Below the pieces are notes generated by a model that saw nothing but the letters and a program-made list of their open reading frames with translations, was not told the origin of the DNA and made no database searches. From Edolisoma coerulescens (lineage: Eukaryota; Chordata; Aves; Passeriformes; Campephagidae), in NCBI GenBank assembly GCA_013397115.1, contig VWZW01002449.1, positions 405,135 to 469,134 of the forward strand: a DNA stretch of 64,000 nt, read 5' to 3'. Positions within the stretch are counted from its first letter, which is position 1, and each line of letters begins with the position of its first letter. Shown here in pieces: positions 25,769 to 39,164 of the stretch. The translations under genes were made by a program, and so were the position numbers.

Positions 25769-26300
25769 CACAGAATCACAGAATATGCTGAGTTGGAAGC
25801 GACCCACAAGGATCATTGAGTCCAACTCCTGGCCCGCACAGCACCATCCCCAAGAGTCACACAATGCGCCCAAGAGAATTTTCCAAATGTTCCTTGAACT
25901 CTCTCAGGCTTGGTGCTGTGACCACTTCCCTGGGGAGCCTGTTCCAGTGCCCAACCACCCTCTCAGTGAAAAACACTTTATAACATCAAGCCTAAACCTC
26001 CCCTGACACAACTTCAGGCCATTCCCTTGGGTCCTGTCACTGGTCTTCTCTCATCAGAGAGAAGACATCGGTGCCTGCCCCTGCTCTTCCCCTCACAAGG
26101 AAGTTGTAGCTGCAATGAGGTCTCCCCTCCGTCTCCGCTTCTCCAGGCTGAACAGACCAAGTGACCTCAGCCACTCCTCATACGGCTTCCCCTCAAGGCC
26201 CTTCACCAGCTTTGTTGCCCTCATTTGGACACTCTCCAACAGTTTAATATCTTTTTTTATATTGTGGTGTCCAAAACTGCGGACAGTGCAGTTGTGCCCA
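25769..26300 (-). mobile_element. CR1 LINE, 5'-truncated, 3' end complete
   Basis: On the + strand it starts with the reversed CR1 tail (CACAGAATCACAGAAT), then ttggaagcgacccacaagga, a hallmark of avian CR1 3' UTRs. The minus-strand frame that starts at 26341 and ends at 26093 reads through the end of ORF2 (reverse transcriptase), with ..VQMRATKLVKGLE.. and ..GLFSLEKRRRRGDL.., typical of the CR1 ORF2 C-terminus. Only the last ~530 bp is present, as usual for LINE copies truncated during reverse transcription. The element cannot move on its own. Confidence 0.95.
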
Positions 26301-29300
26301 TCACAGGGTAATACCAAATAACTGTTCCGAGTATTGACCACTGAAGCCTGTGCAGCCCTAGCAAGTATCTAATTTGTACTGTGATTCACAGAATAATATT
26401 ACCACCATGATTATGACTTCATAATGTTTCTATGACCTTGATAAAAAGGAAAATCTGAAGAAAAAATTGTTCAGTGTTTATTAGATTGTAACTCATAAAA
26501 TGATATGAGGAAACTTTGGTCTTGGAATGCTGCATTTAAGTGAAAGCATGTACTACTACCATTTCGTAGATTATGCCTTGTTTTAAAAGGGTTGTGTCCA
26601 TTTACCATACAAAATGTTATAAAACTGTTTCTGTTAATGAGATTTTGAGTGTTGATGCTTTCAGATACTTCATCTGTCACAGAAAGAGTGATGCAACACT
26701 TAGCCATGTAAAACAATTTGGGAACTAACCAGAAATCAAGTCACTAAAATAATGAGAACATCTGTTCAACATCTGTTGTTTAACTTAATTTACTAGACCT
26801 GTGTACAGGAAAAAACAGTGTTCTCATTACTGGTCCATTGACAAATAAACTAATGAGAAATTGATTTGAATTATTAACAGCTCCATTTCAGCCTAGTGTG
26901 CATGAGCTTATAATTTTAGTCTGGCATGAATTCTTTTTAATTCCAAATTTGATCACAAAAAATTACTACTTTTCAGCTTCTTCTGCTATCATGACATTGT
27001 ATACAAGAAGCAAGTAAGAAAATATTAAACATCTTTGAAGTGAACAATATATAACAAAATTCTTGTTTAACTTTCTTACCACTGTAACTATTTGAGTTCA
27101 GGATTAATTATTTTCTTTTTATTTTTTATATGATTCTGTGGAAATTACCATAACGTCAAGGAACCCAGACCTGCTAAAGTTGCCATTTCATCTAATTTAT
27201 GGTTCTAAGGATTTTTATAAAAATCTGAAGTAAGTTTTTTTTTATCCATTCTATCCACTGTAATTTAATCTTTTTGAAGTATGCAAGCACCATATTACTT
27301 CCCTTAACATATTAAAAGTAGACCATATAGAATATGAGATTAAATTATACCTCTGCTTCAGTTGTGTAAATATTTATAAGCTTTACATGAAACATAGCAG
27401 TTATTGCTAATGTAGCTATTGATTAGTAAATCTCGAGTGAAAAGGTTGCATTAGTCTTGCATTAAAACACTCTGAAATGGACTTTGTATCACATTTTATC
27501 ACTTTTTTTTCCTCTAATGGGAGTGTTTTGCAAAGCATTTAAATACATAACTTATCTCTCAAAGTTTTTTAATCACTTACTATTCTGTTATGGAAATAAT
27601 TCATAACTGAATCATATTTACTGGGAAATAATCTATTCCTCCTACTAGAAAAGAGTTTTAACTTGAGCCCTTCACAGGGGCCCACATCCAAAGGAAAATT
27701 CTCATTCTGCTGAGGCTTTTGTTCACTTGAGTAGGGGCACCAGGCAGGAGGGAGAGGAGATTTAGATATCAGGAATACTTGCAGTGAGTAATCCTGCAAG
27801 TGCTTCCTTTTCCCTAACGAGAGTTCCCACATAATTGTTGAGAAATTGTGCAAGCATCTGAGGGCAAATTAGACCTCACATAAATGATGGAAACAATTTA
27901 TTTCATTTAAGCATGTCATTTAGGGAGCCTGATGAAAAGTGCAGGAAATCCAACAGGTTCCAACTCAATGTGTGGGAAAAGCAAATAACTTTGTACCCCA
28001 TCTCACCCATCTAATGGGAAAAATTCACTGGATTCAATTAAGTCCAAGTATATAACAGAATACAAGCTCGGTACAAACCAGAGCTTAGCACTGTGTTTTA
28101 TTGTACAGATGAGCCCAGATACACAGCCATCACATGTCAGCAGATTTCCGGGTGGTTTTTATGTGCTTGGGTTTTTTTCCTATTTCATTAAAAGCTAGTC
28201 TAAGCGAATTGCCAAGAATGGACATGGGTTGAGCACATTCAAACCAGCAAGTGCTACAGCTCACCTGATAAACTTGTAGCGCTATTGTGATTTGGTTCTG
28301 TATTTCTGGTCGCTTCACAGTGTTCTTGACACACCAGCACACAAAATAAGCCAGATCCATTTATCTGGATATTTTGCAGGGAAGTAAAGCATTAGCTCCC
28401 ATCTGTTTCTCTTTCTCCGTGTTACTCCTCTCTGGCACTCCGACCCAGCAAGCCAGGCACGGAGGAACAGAGGGACCTGCTGTGCCACACTAGGCACGTG
28501 AATGGTGTCAGGTCTGGGACATCAAGGAAAGGAGGGGTAGCCCCGGGGCTTTCTCCCTGGCTTGTGCCTGGACTAGGGAGGCACCACATGACTTGTGAAA
28601 GGGCACTCACATCCCTGCCATATGGCCTGGTACAGGACATAGAGAGACATCAGGGCTTCTGTTCACCCCAGGACTGCATCTATCTCTGGATTTTCCTGAT
28701 GGAGAAAAGAAGAGAGGATATGCATCTTCAAGTTCTGGAAGCTGTGAGAAAAGTGTTCATTGAGTTATGTGTAATTAAGGTTCCATCTAACCAAAGAAAC
28801 AAGACTCTACAGCACCTGCTGCATGTTATGCCTGGCTCCAGGTTCACGCAATAACTCACACGCTTCACAAAAAACTTGTAAAATGAAGGAGAAAAATTCA
28901 TACAAGAGAGAGGAAATTTTTCAAACCATCATCTACAAAAAGAGCTTGATCTGCTTTTACAAAAGCAGCAAGACTTTATTCCTACAACTTCTTGTAATAC
29001 TGATTCTTGACATAACCACGGCGAATTTCTACATTTCAGATTATTTTTGGTTTCTCTGATGCAGATGGAGTTTGCCTTTCACGTGATGTCCTGGGGGTGA
29101 AGGTTCAGTAAGGATGAACTATGCAATCTGCTTCACTCTAACACATGACATACTGTTGATCAAAGAAGAGCGTGTTAGGGACCAGATGTTGCAAGTAGTA
29201 ATAACACATCCCAAGCCTTGCTTTCACCTATTTCATGGCATGGTAGACCTAAAAGTACTTGTAAGATGTGATCAATAGGGAAAAACATAAGTGAATACCA

Positions 29301-30026
29301 CAGAAGAAATATCTCAGTTAATTTTCTTCTCATTATTAATTCTCCTCTTCCCTATTTTAACATTCTGCTGTAATTTCCCTCTTGTGTTTAATTTTCTTCA
29401 TCATATTTTTACCCCATTGGGATATTTAACTTAAAATTGAATTGATAACTGCCTTTAATTTATTTTTCTCATTTAAAATGCATGGGTCCACTTTTTCCCC
29501 AACGGGTACAACACTACTGAGGATTATTTCAAATCCTAAGGGGGTGAAGAATGTTCCAATTAGTCAAACTCCCTCCCTTTGTCTCAGTATGCTTGTTTGA
29601 TTCTATTTATTCTGTAGACTTTAAATGTAGAATAGCCATTCGAACAGTTATGCTACTATGTTTTGAATCTGTTGAGAGACTATAGGGTTTAAGAGATGGA
29701 AAAAGAAAACTGATAATTGTTTCATTTGCATATTTGACATGGGTTTCTTATGTGATGTGGTATCATTTGATCTTTGTGTCACACTTCCACCTACCAAATT
29801 AATTAGTATAGAAGATCAGCAGAATATGAATCAACAATGTCATGGTTTTTTTACAAAAAATGAATTTTTGTCCATACTAGAAGGACATTTTCTTTGCAAG
29901 TTGTCTAAGACAAGCCTCTGACTTCTATTTTCTTCTGCTCTCTCTTTTCTTGTGCCCTGTCAAGAAACAGTCCAAAGAATTAGAATAATCTTTAAAAAAA
30001 GAGAAAAACAAACCAAAGATATGATC
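26301..30026. other. Non-coding stretch, no gene recognised
   Basis: AT-rich up to about 27600. A somewhat GC-richer patch at 28430-28700 contains a 118-codon frame (28498-28854, +) with no recognisable domain, opposed by open frames on the minus strand, so I read it as chance. Confidence 0.65.
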
Positions 30027-30240
30027 TATGAGGAAAGCTACTAGGATTGTTTAGTCTAAGGAAGAAAAGGCTAATGGGAGAGTGTGTTGACAGTGCATTA
30101 ATCTTTTGTCCATGTCACTACTGAATAGAATAAGAGGCAATGGATTTATATTTCAGCAAGAAAGATTGGGGTTAGTCATTAGAAAAAAGATTCTAATAAA
30201 AAGGACAATGAATAGTGGATTATTGTGGAGCCTTTAATTT
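30027..30240 (+). mobile_element. Old CR1 LINE fragment
   Basis: Words such as aggattgtttagtctaagga, followed by agaaaaggctaatgggaga and later aataagaggcaatgg, follow the order of the CR1 3' region (recalled: ggttgtttagcctggagaagaggaggctcagggga ... gacaagaggaaatgg). Divergence is high and the 3' tail is not recognisable, so the insertion looks much older than the copies at 25.8 and 40.5 kb. Confidence 0.65.
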
Positions 30241-33200
30241 CAATTATAGACAAATATCCATCACAGATATTAACACTTTGGAGGACAGGTTTATGGCTAA
30301 GCTGATCTCTTGACTTCTCCATTTGCCAGACACATTTTCTAAAGCTTCTTTCTTTTCCTGAATCTTTTGCTCTCCTGTCCTATCTGTAAGAGGATGAAAG
30401 TGACTATTTCTGATGAAGCATTGTGCCTGACAGAACACCACATGGGGGACCATGTATGTATCACTGTACACACCACTGAAATGCAACTAATTTATGCATT
30501 ACATCCTTTTAAAGATAGTTTATTGCTAATTCTTACCTAATACTTGCTAACATTGAAAAAATATATTTAAAAAGACCATGTCCTAAGAACTCTGTTCATC
30601 AAATCATTGTGTTTGTCTGGAATATAATATGAACTTCCTTTATTTTGTTATTCAAACCACAGTGTCATCTCATATTTTATGGTCACAATCTGTCAACACA
30701 GTTCTCTAACTATCTCGTTAGGGACTCTGTATGATTGAGAGTTCTTTTTTTCATTCTTTCTATGATTTTTTTTCTCTAAAATAGAAGAACATCTTGGCCT
30801 TTAAGATGCAGTCCTGTTTGACGTTCTTGTTTTCACACAGTCTGTTTACAAACGTCACTTGCGACTGAAAGAGTACCTACAGTCTGCCCCTTCAACACCA
30901 GACCACAGCCTGTCCTCTCTGACATCTAGGCTGCAGGACACGCTTGTCCCTAGGCTGTAACAAGTTATGCTTGCAAATAATTTGCATTTCTAAAAGCCCA
31001 ATTTAAAATGCTGTAGCAAGAAATGCTGCCACTTATTCACTGCAAAATTTTAAGGGCATGTACAGATTCAGAGGTGAAGCTGGATTCTCTGCTGCCTGCT
31101 TGCAAGCATACTGGAAACTGGAATAGAGTAAAAACCCTAACCATTGAATACTGTGCTGTGCACAGCAGTTGAAATACATGTTTTGCTTGGTGAGTGACAC
31201 TGGGAAGAGAAGAATTAGTGCAGCAACATCTTTTGCCAGTGTAGCTATGGGGACTATTGGCTTTTCAGAGTTGAGCCATTCATTATACAGCGCTTGCTGA
31301 ACTCATTCTCAGTGGGGATTGCTGCTTGCAAACTGCTTTGGAGAATCTAAGTGAATCAGATAACATGTTAATGAGTGTGGTATAAATAGATAAATAGATT
31401 TGGCTGCTGAACATCTTTGTAATTTGTGAAAAGTAATGGTGTTCTGAAGCTTTTGAGGTTAATAAAAATAAATAGTGTGTGCTTAACATATCATTAAAGA
31501 AGGTAGCTCATATTAGTATCAACTTTTATTTCAAAACATATTTTTCCAGGAAAAATATGAAAGATATACCGTATGGACATTTTCAGAACTCCATGGGGAA
31601 AAGCATTTGTAGGGTTTAACCCCTTTATCTTGGCATATTTATATAAAGCTAAAATGAGCTTCCCAGTAGAGCCTAGATAAAAGTGGAATACCTCAGAGTA
31701 TCCTCAGAGAAATAATACTGTAATCCATCATCTATTTTCCTTCCTCTTAATTCATGCAAGTAGTTGCTTCTTTTTTAGTTTATTGACATAATAATATGGT
31801 ATCTGTTATTCTGGCTTTATTGGTCTGAGTAAAAGCATTTAGTATTTGAGTTTATTTTCTGTTCCAATGTCCCTATTGTGGTCTGTAATAGAGGGGAATT
31901 TATCCTTTGCCTCTGCACAGCTTATTTGCCTCTCTTTGGACATCTCATAAACAACGCTACAAAGAATTCTTCCTCATCTGTGAGTTACACAGTCTAACTT
32001 CACTCTTTTAATGAGTTTAATAATACTAATTCACCTGCTTAAACCATAACAACTGTCATTATGGCCCACATTGCATAAAAAATAAGGCAAAAACAGTAGG
32101 ATGGTAACTCACTCAGTGACATTACCACAAATCCATCTTGTTTACCAGTTTGGATCTCAGTAGTTCGTTGCACCCCTGCTCCTCAGCCAGCTAGTATGAA
32201 TACACAAAACAAAGTAGGTTTTTTTGCTGCATAACTTCCGTCATCTATGCCATTTCAGTACCTCTTTCCTCTTGGAGCTAGAAAGTTTTTCATTATTCTC
32301 AACATGAAACTTTCCCCCTGCAAGTTAAGCTTCTTACTCTCTAACCTATTCATGAGGTTCTCTTCCAGTTCAGCATCACAGCTAGCTAGAAAATTTCCAT
32401 TAAAACCCAATTTTGCCCACAAGATTAGAAAATTGATCATCAACATTTTTCAAATAAATTTTAGCTATCAGCGTGCTCTAAGACCATTTTCAGAAGCCTG
32501 TGAAAATGTTTAATAACTAACTGACATTAAACAATATGCGAAAATATCTTAATAATCTAGCATTGCATTTAATTGAATATTTTAATAAAAACTTAATTAA
32601 AGTTCCCACATTTGTACTTGGGGGCTATCCTGAACTCAAAACCATTCAAATCCCATTAGTGCTAATGGCTTAATGCCATATGTGGAGAATATAAAACACA
32701 TAAAATTTACTTTTAATAAGCCATTCATCCTACATTAAATATAAAACTATTATTAAAAATACATTAAAGAGGATTAACCGCTAGTATTACAAGGAATGTT
32801 TTTAATAATCAGTTGATATTTATTTAGTTTATAGTACTGTCTAATCATTACACAATTATGGTTTTATAATTCCCCTCTAAATCTTAAGCAAATGAAATGT
32901 CTATCTGGAAACATTAATTTAAAAAGTTACCGAAATGCATATTTTAATGTCATTGGCTCCATTTTTTAATTTTTTTGTCTCTCCTTTTTTTTTTTAAGGC
33001 AGAGAGAGGTAAAAGTTTTATTGTAAGAACAGTTAAGCAAAGAAACTTTAATTTAGAGAAACAAGACAGTAAGTACACATCAGACAATCAGAAGACATTA
33101 TATCTCAAAGCAGATAATTTTTTTAATGAAAAAAACCCATATTTAAGTGAAAAGTGTCAGTATTTTCAACATGAGATTTTAACAAAGAAAAATTAATTAA

Positions 33201-35394
33201 CAGATACTTATCAGACCTAGGAGAAAGAGCATGGTAAATTGGGCAGAATGCAGGCAGGGAATCTGTCAGACAGCTGAGTTTTGGGCAAGTAAAACTTTTC
33301 AAGTCCTCAAAAATAAAATGGAAATCTTGAATTTGGAATGTTTCTGTCTGTTTAATATCTTTGAAAGGATTGAGGACAAAAAGAAAGAGAAGAGTATTAT
33401 TGGAGAAGAGGGGCTTACCCATGGATCAACTTTAGACCATTTCTTTTCCATTTGTCACATTTCTGTTCTAAAACCTTTTTAGGATGTCTTCTAATCACAT
33501 CTTTAATTTCTTCACATTGTCTCACACAAACCCACATACTGCCACACCGTTCCTCTCAACAGACATGACTAAACTTACTTCCAAGGAATTAAAACAGCTT
33601 CTCTGGTGAAGCCAAATGAACAATGAACAGTGACTGCTAAAAGGCCAAATGAAAAATGAAAAAAAACCGTTGTGTAAAGTGCCAGAAACCACCGTCCCCA
33701 TATTTTACCCTGAACAACGTTTTGATAAGTGTTACATGATATAATAGAAACAGGGAACCTGCTGTCAATACAGCCCCAAACTAAATGTAGAAGGCTACAC
33801 TCCACCATGGAATATGCTACTGCACACAGGACTAGCCAGAGCTAATGAAAATTCCTATATATTGCTTTATATTTATCCTTGCAAATCCACACCCACTAAG
33901 TGACAGGAAAGCTCTGAGAATAGCTTGGAGATACGTCTTCAAACACTTTATATGGTATGCAGACTCCGACCTTAAGTCTAATGAAGCCAGTGCTCATCTC
34001 TTCATTGACATGGAAAGGGTATGAGTCACAAATACTGCCATATGCCTGGAGTGTATTAATCCCTTTAATGAGCTAAGGTTGCACTTAAAAGAAGAAAGAA
34101 AAAAATTAAAGATGAAAGAGAGGGTCGTCTTTGACTTTGAAATCCTTTGATTTCACCAGTTTCTGTCCTAATATTAAAGTTATTTAAACATTTTAATTGC
34201 TTACATTGCAAACACATAAGGCCTTGAAATACAGAATGTTAATGAGACTTCTTACTATTTGGCCACAGCATTTTATGAAATCTATGTGATTTAGATGCAT
34301 TTGGAGAGACATTATCTCTAAAGTTTCAAGATAATTCAAAGTTGTTCTTTTTATTTGTTTTATTTATGTGAAATTCTAGACACCTCCTCAAAAAGGTAAA
34401 AAGACTCATTTTCAATCCAAGAATTATACTGCAATCTCAAATCATTGAAAAATACTCAATTTCACTTTGAAATGTGAATATTACTTCAACTACATTGTAT
34501 TATTTTTAAATAATAAATACTCAGATTATTGTGTTCTTTTCTTAGAGAATCCGTATCATGTCTCAGAAATGCTGCTTTTTTGCTTTCATGGTACCGTCTT
34601 CCTATTTGTGGTGGCCTGACCCTCATGGAGCTCTTCATGCAATTAACTATTAAAAAGACACTTTGTATCAAAATTTCCCTTGATTTCAGATTATTTTTCT
34701 GCCACAGTATCCAACACAGCTGAGTGCTAAATCAGTTTATAGAAGGATTTATGTATACTGAGAGTTGAGCATGATGTTTTATGTGTGAATCAGCAAACTG
34801 TGAACAATTCAAAAAGAATTTGAAAATAAAAACCAGATACTGATATCTCTTGTGTGTGAGTGGTAGACACAGGAAAGAGAAGGAGGAACAGTGTCCAGGA
34901 AGGCACCAAAAGTAAGTTATCATCTATATCCTCTCATGAAGCAACAATTCAGATGCATGCCCTCATTCAATAATGCCTGATCATGACATCCTCTATTTGG
35001 TTCTAAGAGACTTTTCTCCTTTCTCTCCATTTGGTGTTGATCCACTATGACTCAGAAGAGATGGAAATCCTTTGACAGATAAAACAAGGATCAAAAAAGA
35101 TGACAGAAGTCAAAATGTTTAATGCCTTTTCATGGTAGTCTTTTTTAAAAATTTTCACTAGAACATAGCGAACTGCGAGCAAAGGATAAAATATAATAAT
35201 AATTAAAAAAAGAAAATGTTATGCTAAATGTTTTCCACTCAGCTGTGTCCAATAAAATTTACTCCTAGGTACTTAAAAAATATGCCTGAGGCAACTTCAA
35301 AACCATTACCGTGGTTTTTAGAACTATAACAGGGAGGCTGAGAGCTGTCAAATAAATGCCAGTCTTTAAAGAAAGTAAAAGAGAGCATCATACC
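30241..35394. other. Non-coding stretch, very AT-rich part at 32.5-33 kb
   Basis: No gene or repeat family recognised. The part from 32510 to 32960 is strikingly AT-rich with many TAAT/ATTA words, discussed as a possible conserved enhancer. A polypyrimidine tract precedes a 73-codon frame at 32975-33196 that shows no domain. Confidence 0.65.
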
Positions 35395-35770
35395 CAGGTC
35401 TATGAGGGCCAGTGGTTCTGTGGGGCCAGGGTCCATGGGGACTACCTGTAAGTCCATCAAGGAAGGGGCCCACCTCACCTTCCCAGGTAGAAGCAGGGAA
35501 GACAGGGGGCTCTGAGGCAGCCCCAGGCACCCGGCATCTCCCTGGGAACAGGAGCAGGCCTAGGCTGGGCAGGGATGTGGAAATGCAGGCTGGCCTAAAT
35601 CAGCAGAGCCCATGTCCAGGCACGGCAGGGCTGCGGGAGCTGGACATGCGCTGTCCTGGGGTGCCGCTGGGGCAGAGGCTCATGGCCATGGGAGGCTGAG
35701 ATGGGGTCTTGAGCCCTGGGCAAGATGAGGGAGTCTCCGGGCTGGAGCAGCCTCAAGGCCACGACACACT
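35395..35770 (-). repeat. GC-rich block, probable unclassified transposable-element fragment
   Basis: An abrupt island of GC-rich sequence in AT-rich flanks. Read on the minus strand it has runs like ctgcccagcctaggcctgctcctgttcccag and a GAAG|GTGAGG donor match, and it resembles GC-rich avian repeat text I have a general memory of, without a family name. The 95-codon frame at 35412-35699 (+) follows composition rather than any domain. The strand is a guess. Confidence 0.3.
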
Positions 35771-36664
35771 AAATGGCCTCTTCAAGGAGACCCCAGACAA
35801 CGTTTTGCAAACAACTATCTTGAGAAAGTCAGGCAAGAACAGCCAAGCCTGAACAATTGGAGCACGTGTGCCAAAGCAGGTGGATAAAAATACCAAGGAC
35901 ATAATTATCAGTTGTTCAAGCACTGTTTCACGAGGATAGGCTGAATATTTTCATAGCACATGAGACCATAAAACAGAAAATACGCAGATTAAACATGAAG
36001 AGTGTGGTATGGGAATGTAATCAAATGAAACAGAAGTGATCTTTGGAAACCGTAGAAACAGTCTGGAAAATACAGGTAATTGAAAAAGAATATATTCAGT
36101 GTACAGCACTGAAACAACAATGTTCTTGCTACTGCAAAACATAGATATACATCATTCTAGGCTTTATAAAAAATGTTTTATTCCATGAGACACCTCAAAT
36201 TATTGCTTATGTTGCGTTCACAAAATACTATGTTCACTGGATTTATATATTTAGTTTAGGTAGAGCCTTCGGGACCAATCAATAAAAGCCCAGATTAAAG
36301 CAACTTTCTCTCTGATTAGGAGTCTGGGATTTGCTAAAGAAGCCCTAATTTTTACCCCAAGTAGCAACTCTGCATTCTGATCATTTACTGTCCTGTTGTA
36401 GATTCACAGATTCCCCAGCAGGCATGAGTTTTGTAGGAGCATTTGAGCAGCTCTTGGTAGAAGTCTGGAATTGTGCATTCAGCACTGGGCATGAGGGGGA
36501 GGGTGAAGGGCAAAATTAAACATGGTGAATAAAGAGCATGTCCCCCCAATATATTGTAAACTCACTAAGTTATCAGAAAAGGCACATCAAAACATCTTTC
36601 TTCACAGAAAAAAAAAGTGGCACAATTTATCCCCTAAAGACTCACAGTCTGATAGTCCAATCAT

Positions 36665-36710
36665 GAAACCTTACGTACATTTATGTAGGAAACCTTACGT
36701 ACACTTGTAC
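36665..36710. repeat. 24-bp tandem duplication
   Basis: GAAACCTTACGTACA followed by a variable end occurs twice with a period of 24 bases; the second copy has diverged at its 3' end. It reads as an eight-residue repeat in one frame, but the host frame (36522-36722) has no other sign of being a gene. Confidence 0.8.
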
Positions 36711-38930
36711 TCTGACCCATGAAGAACTGGGCTGAAGATGATCTATTGCAATTCTAGAAGAGATATAGTAATGTAAGGAAAGAGGGATAACATGGTAAAA
36801 AAAAGATTGTGAGTTCAGTTGTTGCATACATCATACCATTTCACTATTTTACTTTGTTTTCTTTCTTGTAAGAGCTGACATGTTCCCACTGCTTAGAGAG
36901 TCACATTTTCCATTGACATGGCTGGATTTTTGTGGGAGAATTGGTGAGACAAAACTAATGAAAATTGGAAAATAAAAGATAGTAAACATTCGTTATTTGC
37001 TTGTTATTTGGTAGACACACAAGGAGGATGTTAAAAAGGATGGCTTGTGAATACAAGTATTTTGTTGGGTTTTGGAACAAATGTTCTGGCTGCTGACTGT
37101 TGAAAGATGTTATTCTGCTGCCACTCAGATGGGTCTGCCAATACTAAGGTCTTGCTGATGAGCTGGAACAAGGCTTTAGTGGTTTGTCTGCCACATGCTG
37201 GCTTCTCCTCTTCATGATTTTTAAATTCTCTCTTATTTGGCCCTGACATTATATGTAAGTCTAATGAACTTCCATCCAGATCTCTACAGAATGTGAGCAG
37301 GTCTGACAGCTTTATACCACTTATGTGGATAAAAAAGTACTAAACATGAAGACAAATTGAAATATTATGAACATAAACAAAGAGTTTGCCAGCTACCAAC
37401 TAGAAGAACTAGTCATGGTTGATAATTATAATTTAAAACCAGGCACAGAAAACAAAAGACTTTTGGAGAAAAGTGTGCAGAAAAATCCTATATAAAATTA
37501 AGGAAGTTTTACCTTTAAACATGCCAAGAAACTAATTAAAATAGAAATTACAGGCCAACAGTGGAATGAGTCTGAAAAGAAATTTAATACAGGAAAATAT
37601 GATTACTATTGAATACTACAAGTCAGAGGCCAATACCTGGGTTGAATATTGGTTCTAACAAAAGATGGATCTGTTTTTTATTTCATAACTCTGTTAATGT
37701 TGTTTAATAAAACTCCTGTATAGAATCAAATTAAGTTAAAACCGTTGGATTTTATAAAAAAAATTCTATGGCATTTCATTATATTTTTAATGAATTGATA
37801 AGCAAATGCGAATTGGCATCTATAGACAGATAAAAGATGTAATTGTTTAGAATTTCTTGGTAATTCTTGTAGTGCATTCCATATTCTAGTCAGAAATGGC
37901 AGAATTCTCCTGAGCTGTTCACAAAAAAAGGTGTAGTTGTATGAATATGTATTTTCTGTGTAATGGTCACTCATGAATTCTGACTTTATAGCAGAAAAGT
38001 TCTGGGCTGTATTGGAGGTGACCACATTTGATAAGAATCTTCTCTTGAATCAAAGGACTTTTGAGGTTCCTAGTATTTTCTTAACATCTCCATTTATCTG
38101 CTCCTCCAAAAGAAGAAACAAGAAAGTGTCGCGAAAAAGGTTGCGCTCAAAAGTTTTCTCGCTTTCAATAAAGTGACTTCCATTTGAGTGAAATTTCATC
38201 ATCTCACACTATATCTCCCATATGAATTATTTTGGGTGCCTTACATTCCATAACAGCAGTGATGGGAAAGTCTGACCCTCGAGCCCCTGGGTAAAGGCCC
38301 ACTGCTGAAATGTGAAATATAAATTTCAAGTTCCTGCTCTTCCTTCTCCCAGACAGGAACTAGACCCACTGTTTCCCACATCTCATAGAAATATATTACC
38401 CACCAGGCTTTCTGCTGTGTTGGTTGTAGTTCACTCTTAAAATAACAGTAGATGACTCTTTTAATGATGCATCTTTTTTCTAGTGAAAAATGATTATTAC
38501 AGAGTTGTTTTATAAAAAGAACTTTATGTGAAGAAGATTTCTAGCCCCTCACTCAGCTGTTGTCTTACTGATTGCATCAATATGATGCTTCTGCTGGATA
38601 GAGGGTAGATTATGTAGTTCACCTGCTTTCTTTAGCACCGGTTCTGTGGGGCGAGGAAGGGCAGGACTTGGTCCCTTTAAACTGCAGATACATAAACTAC
38701 ATGAAATCGAGGCATTTGCTCATCATTCACCTCGCTACTCCACCCTGGCCCCCCTTGCTGTTGAACACCTGGCTATCCCAGTTTGCAGTGCTGGGTCACA
38801 GCAGTAGCCTCCATGCAGCCCTTCAAAGTGCTGTGCAGAGATAAATGTCTGCCAGCATTGCTGTCCACTTGTTGGTACTACATGTTCGCTGCCAGAGAGT
38901 TTAAAAAGTGAGCTACCTTCCTTGCCATCT

Positions 38931-38945
38931 GATTCCATGGCAACC
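38931..38945 (+). promoter_or_regulatory. X-box-like (RFX) motif
   Basis: GATTCCATGGCAACC is close to the RFX palindrome GTTGCCATGGCAAC, with an intact right half-site (GGCAAC). See the partner motif at 39150. Confidence 0.3.
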
Positions 38946-39149
38946 ACTCCTCTGCTTTCTACCACTAAGCATCTGTTAGTGTTTTCGTTGTAAACCCATG
39001 CTTTCAAGAGTTTAGGGATTGGCATAAATTGTTATTGTATCAGAAAAATAAAAGATCTGGATCTTTCTCTTTTCAGCTGCTTAAAAGAAATAGCAAAGTC
39101 CTCCAACATTCAATGCAAAACAAAGCAAAAACAATTAAAATTATTAGAG

Positions 39150-39164
39150 GTTGCCATGGAAGTC
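39150..39164 (+). promoter_or_regulatory. X-box-like (RFX) motif
   Basis: GTTGCCATGGAAGTC has an intact left half-site of the RFX palindrome (GTTGCCATGG). It lies about 220 bp from the other X-box-like site. Confidence 0.3.
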
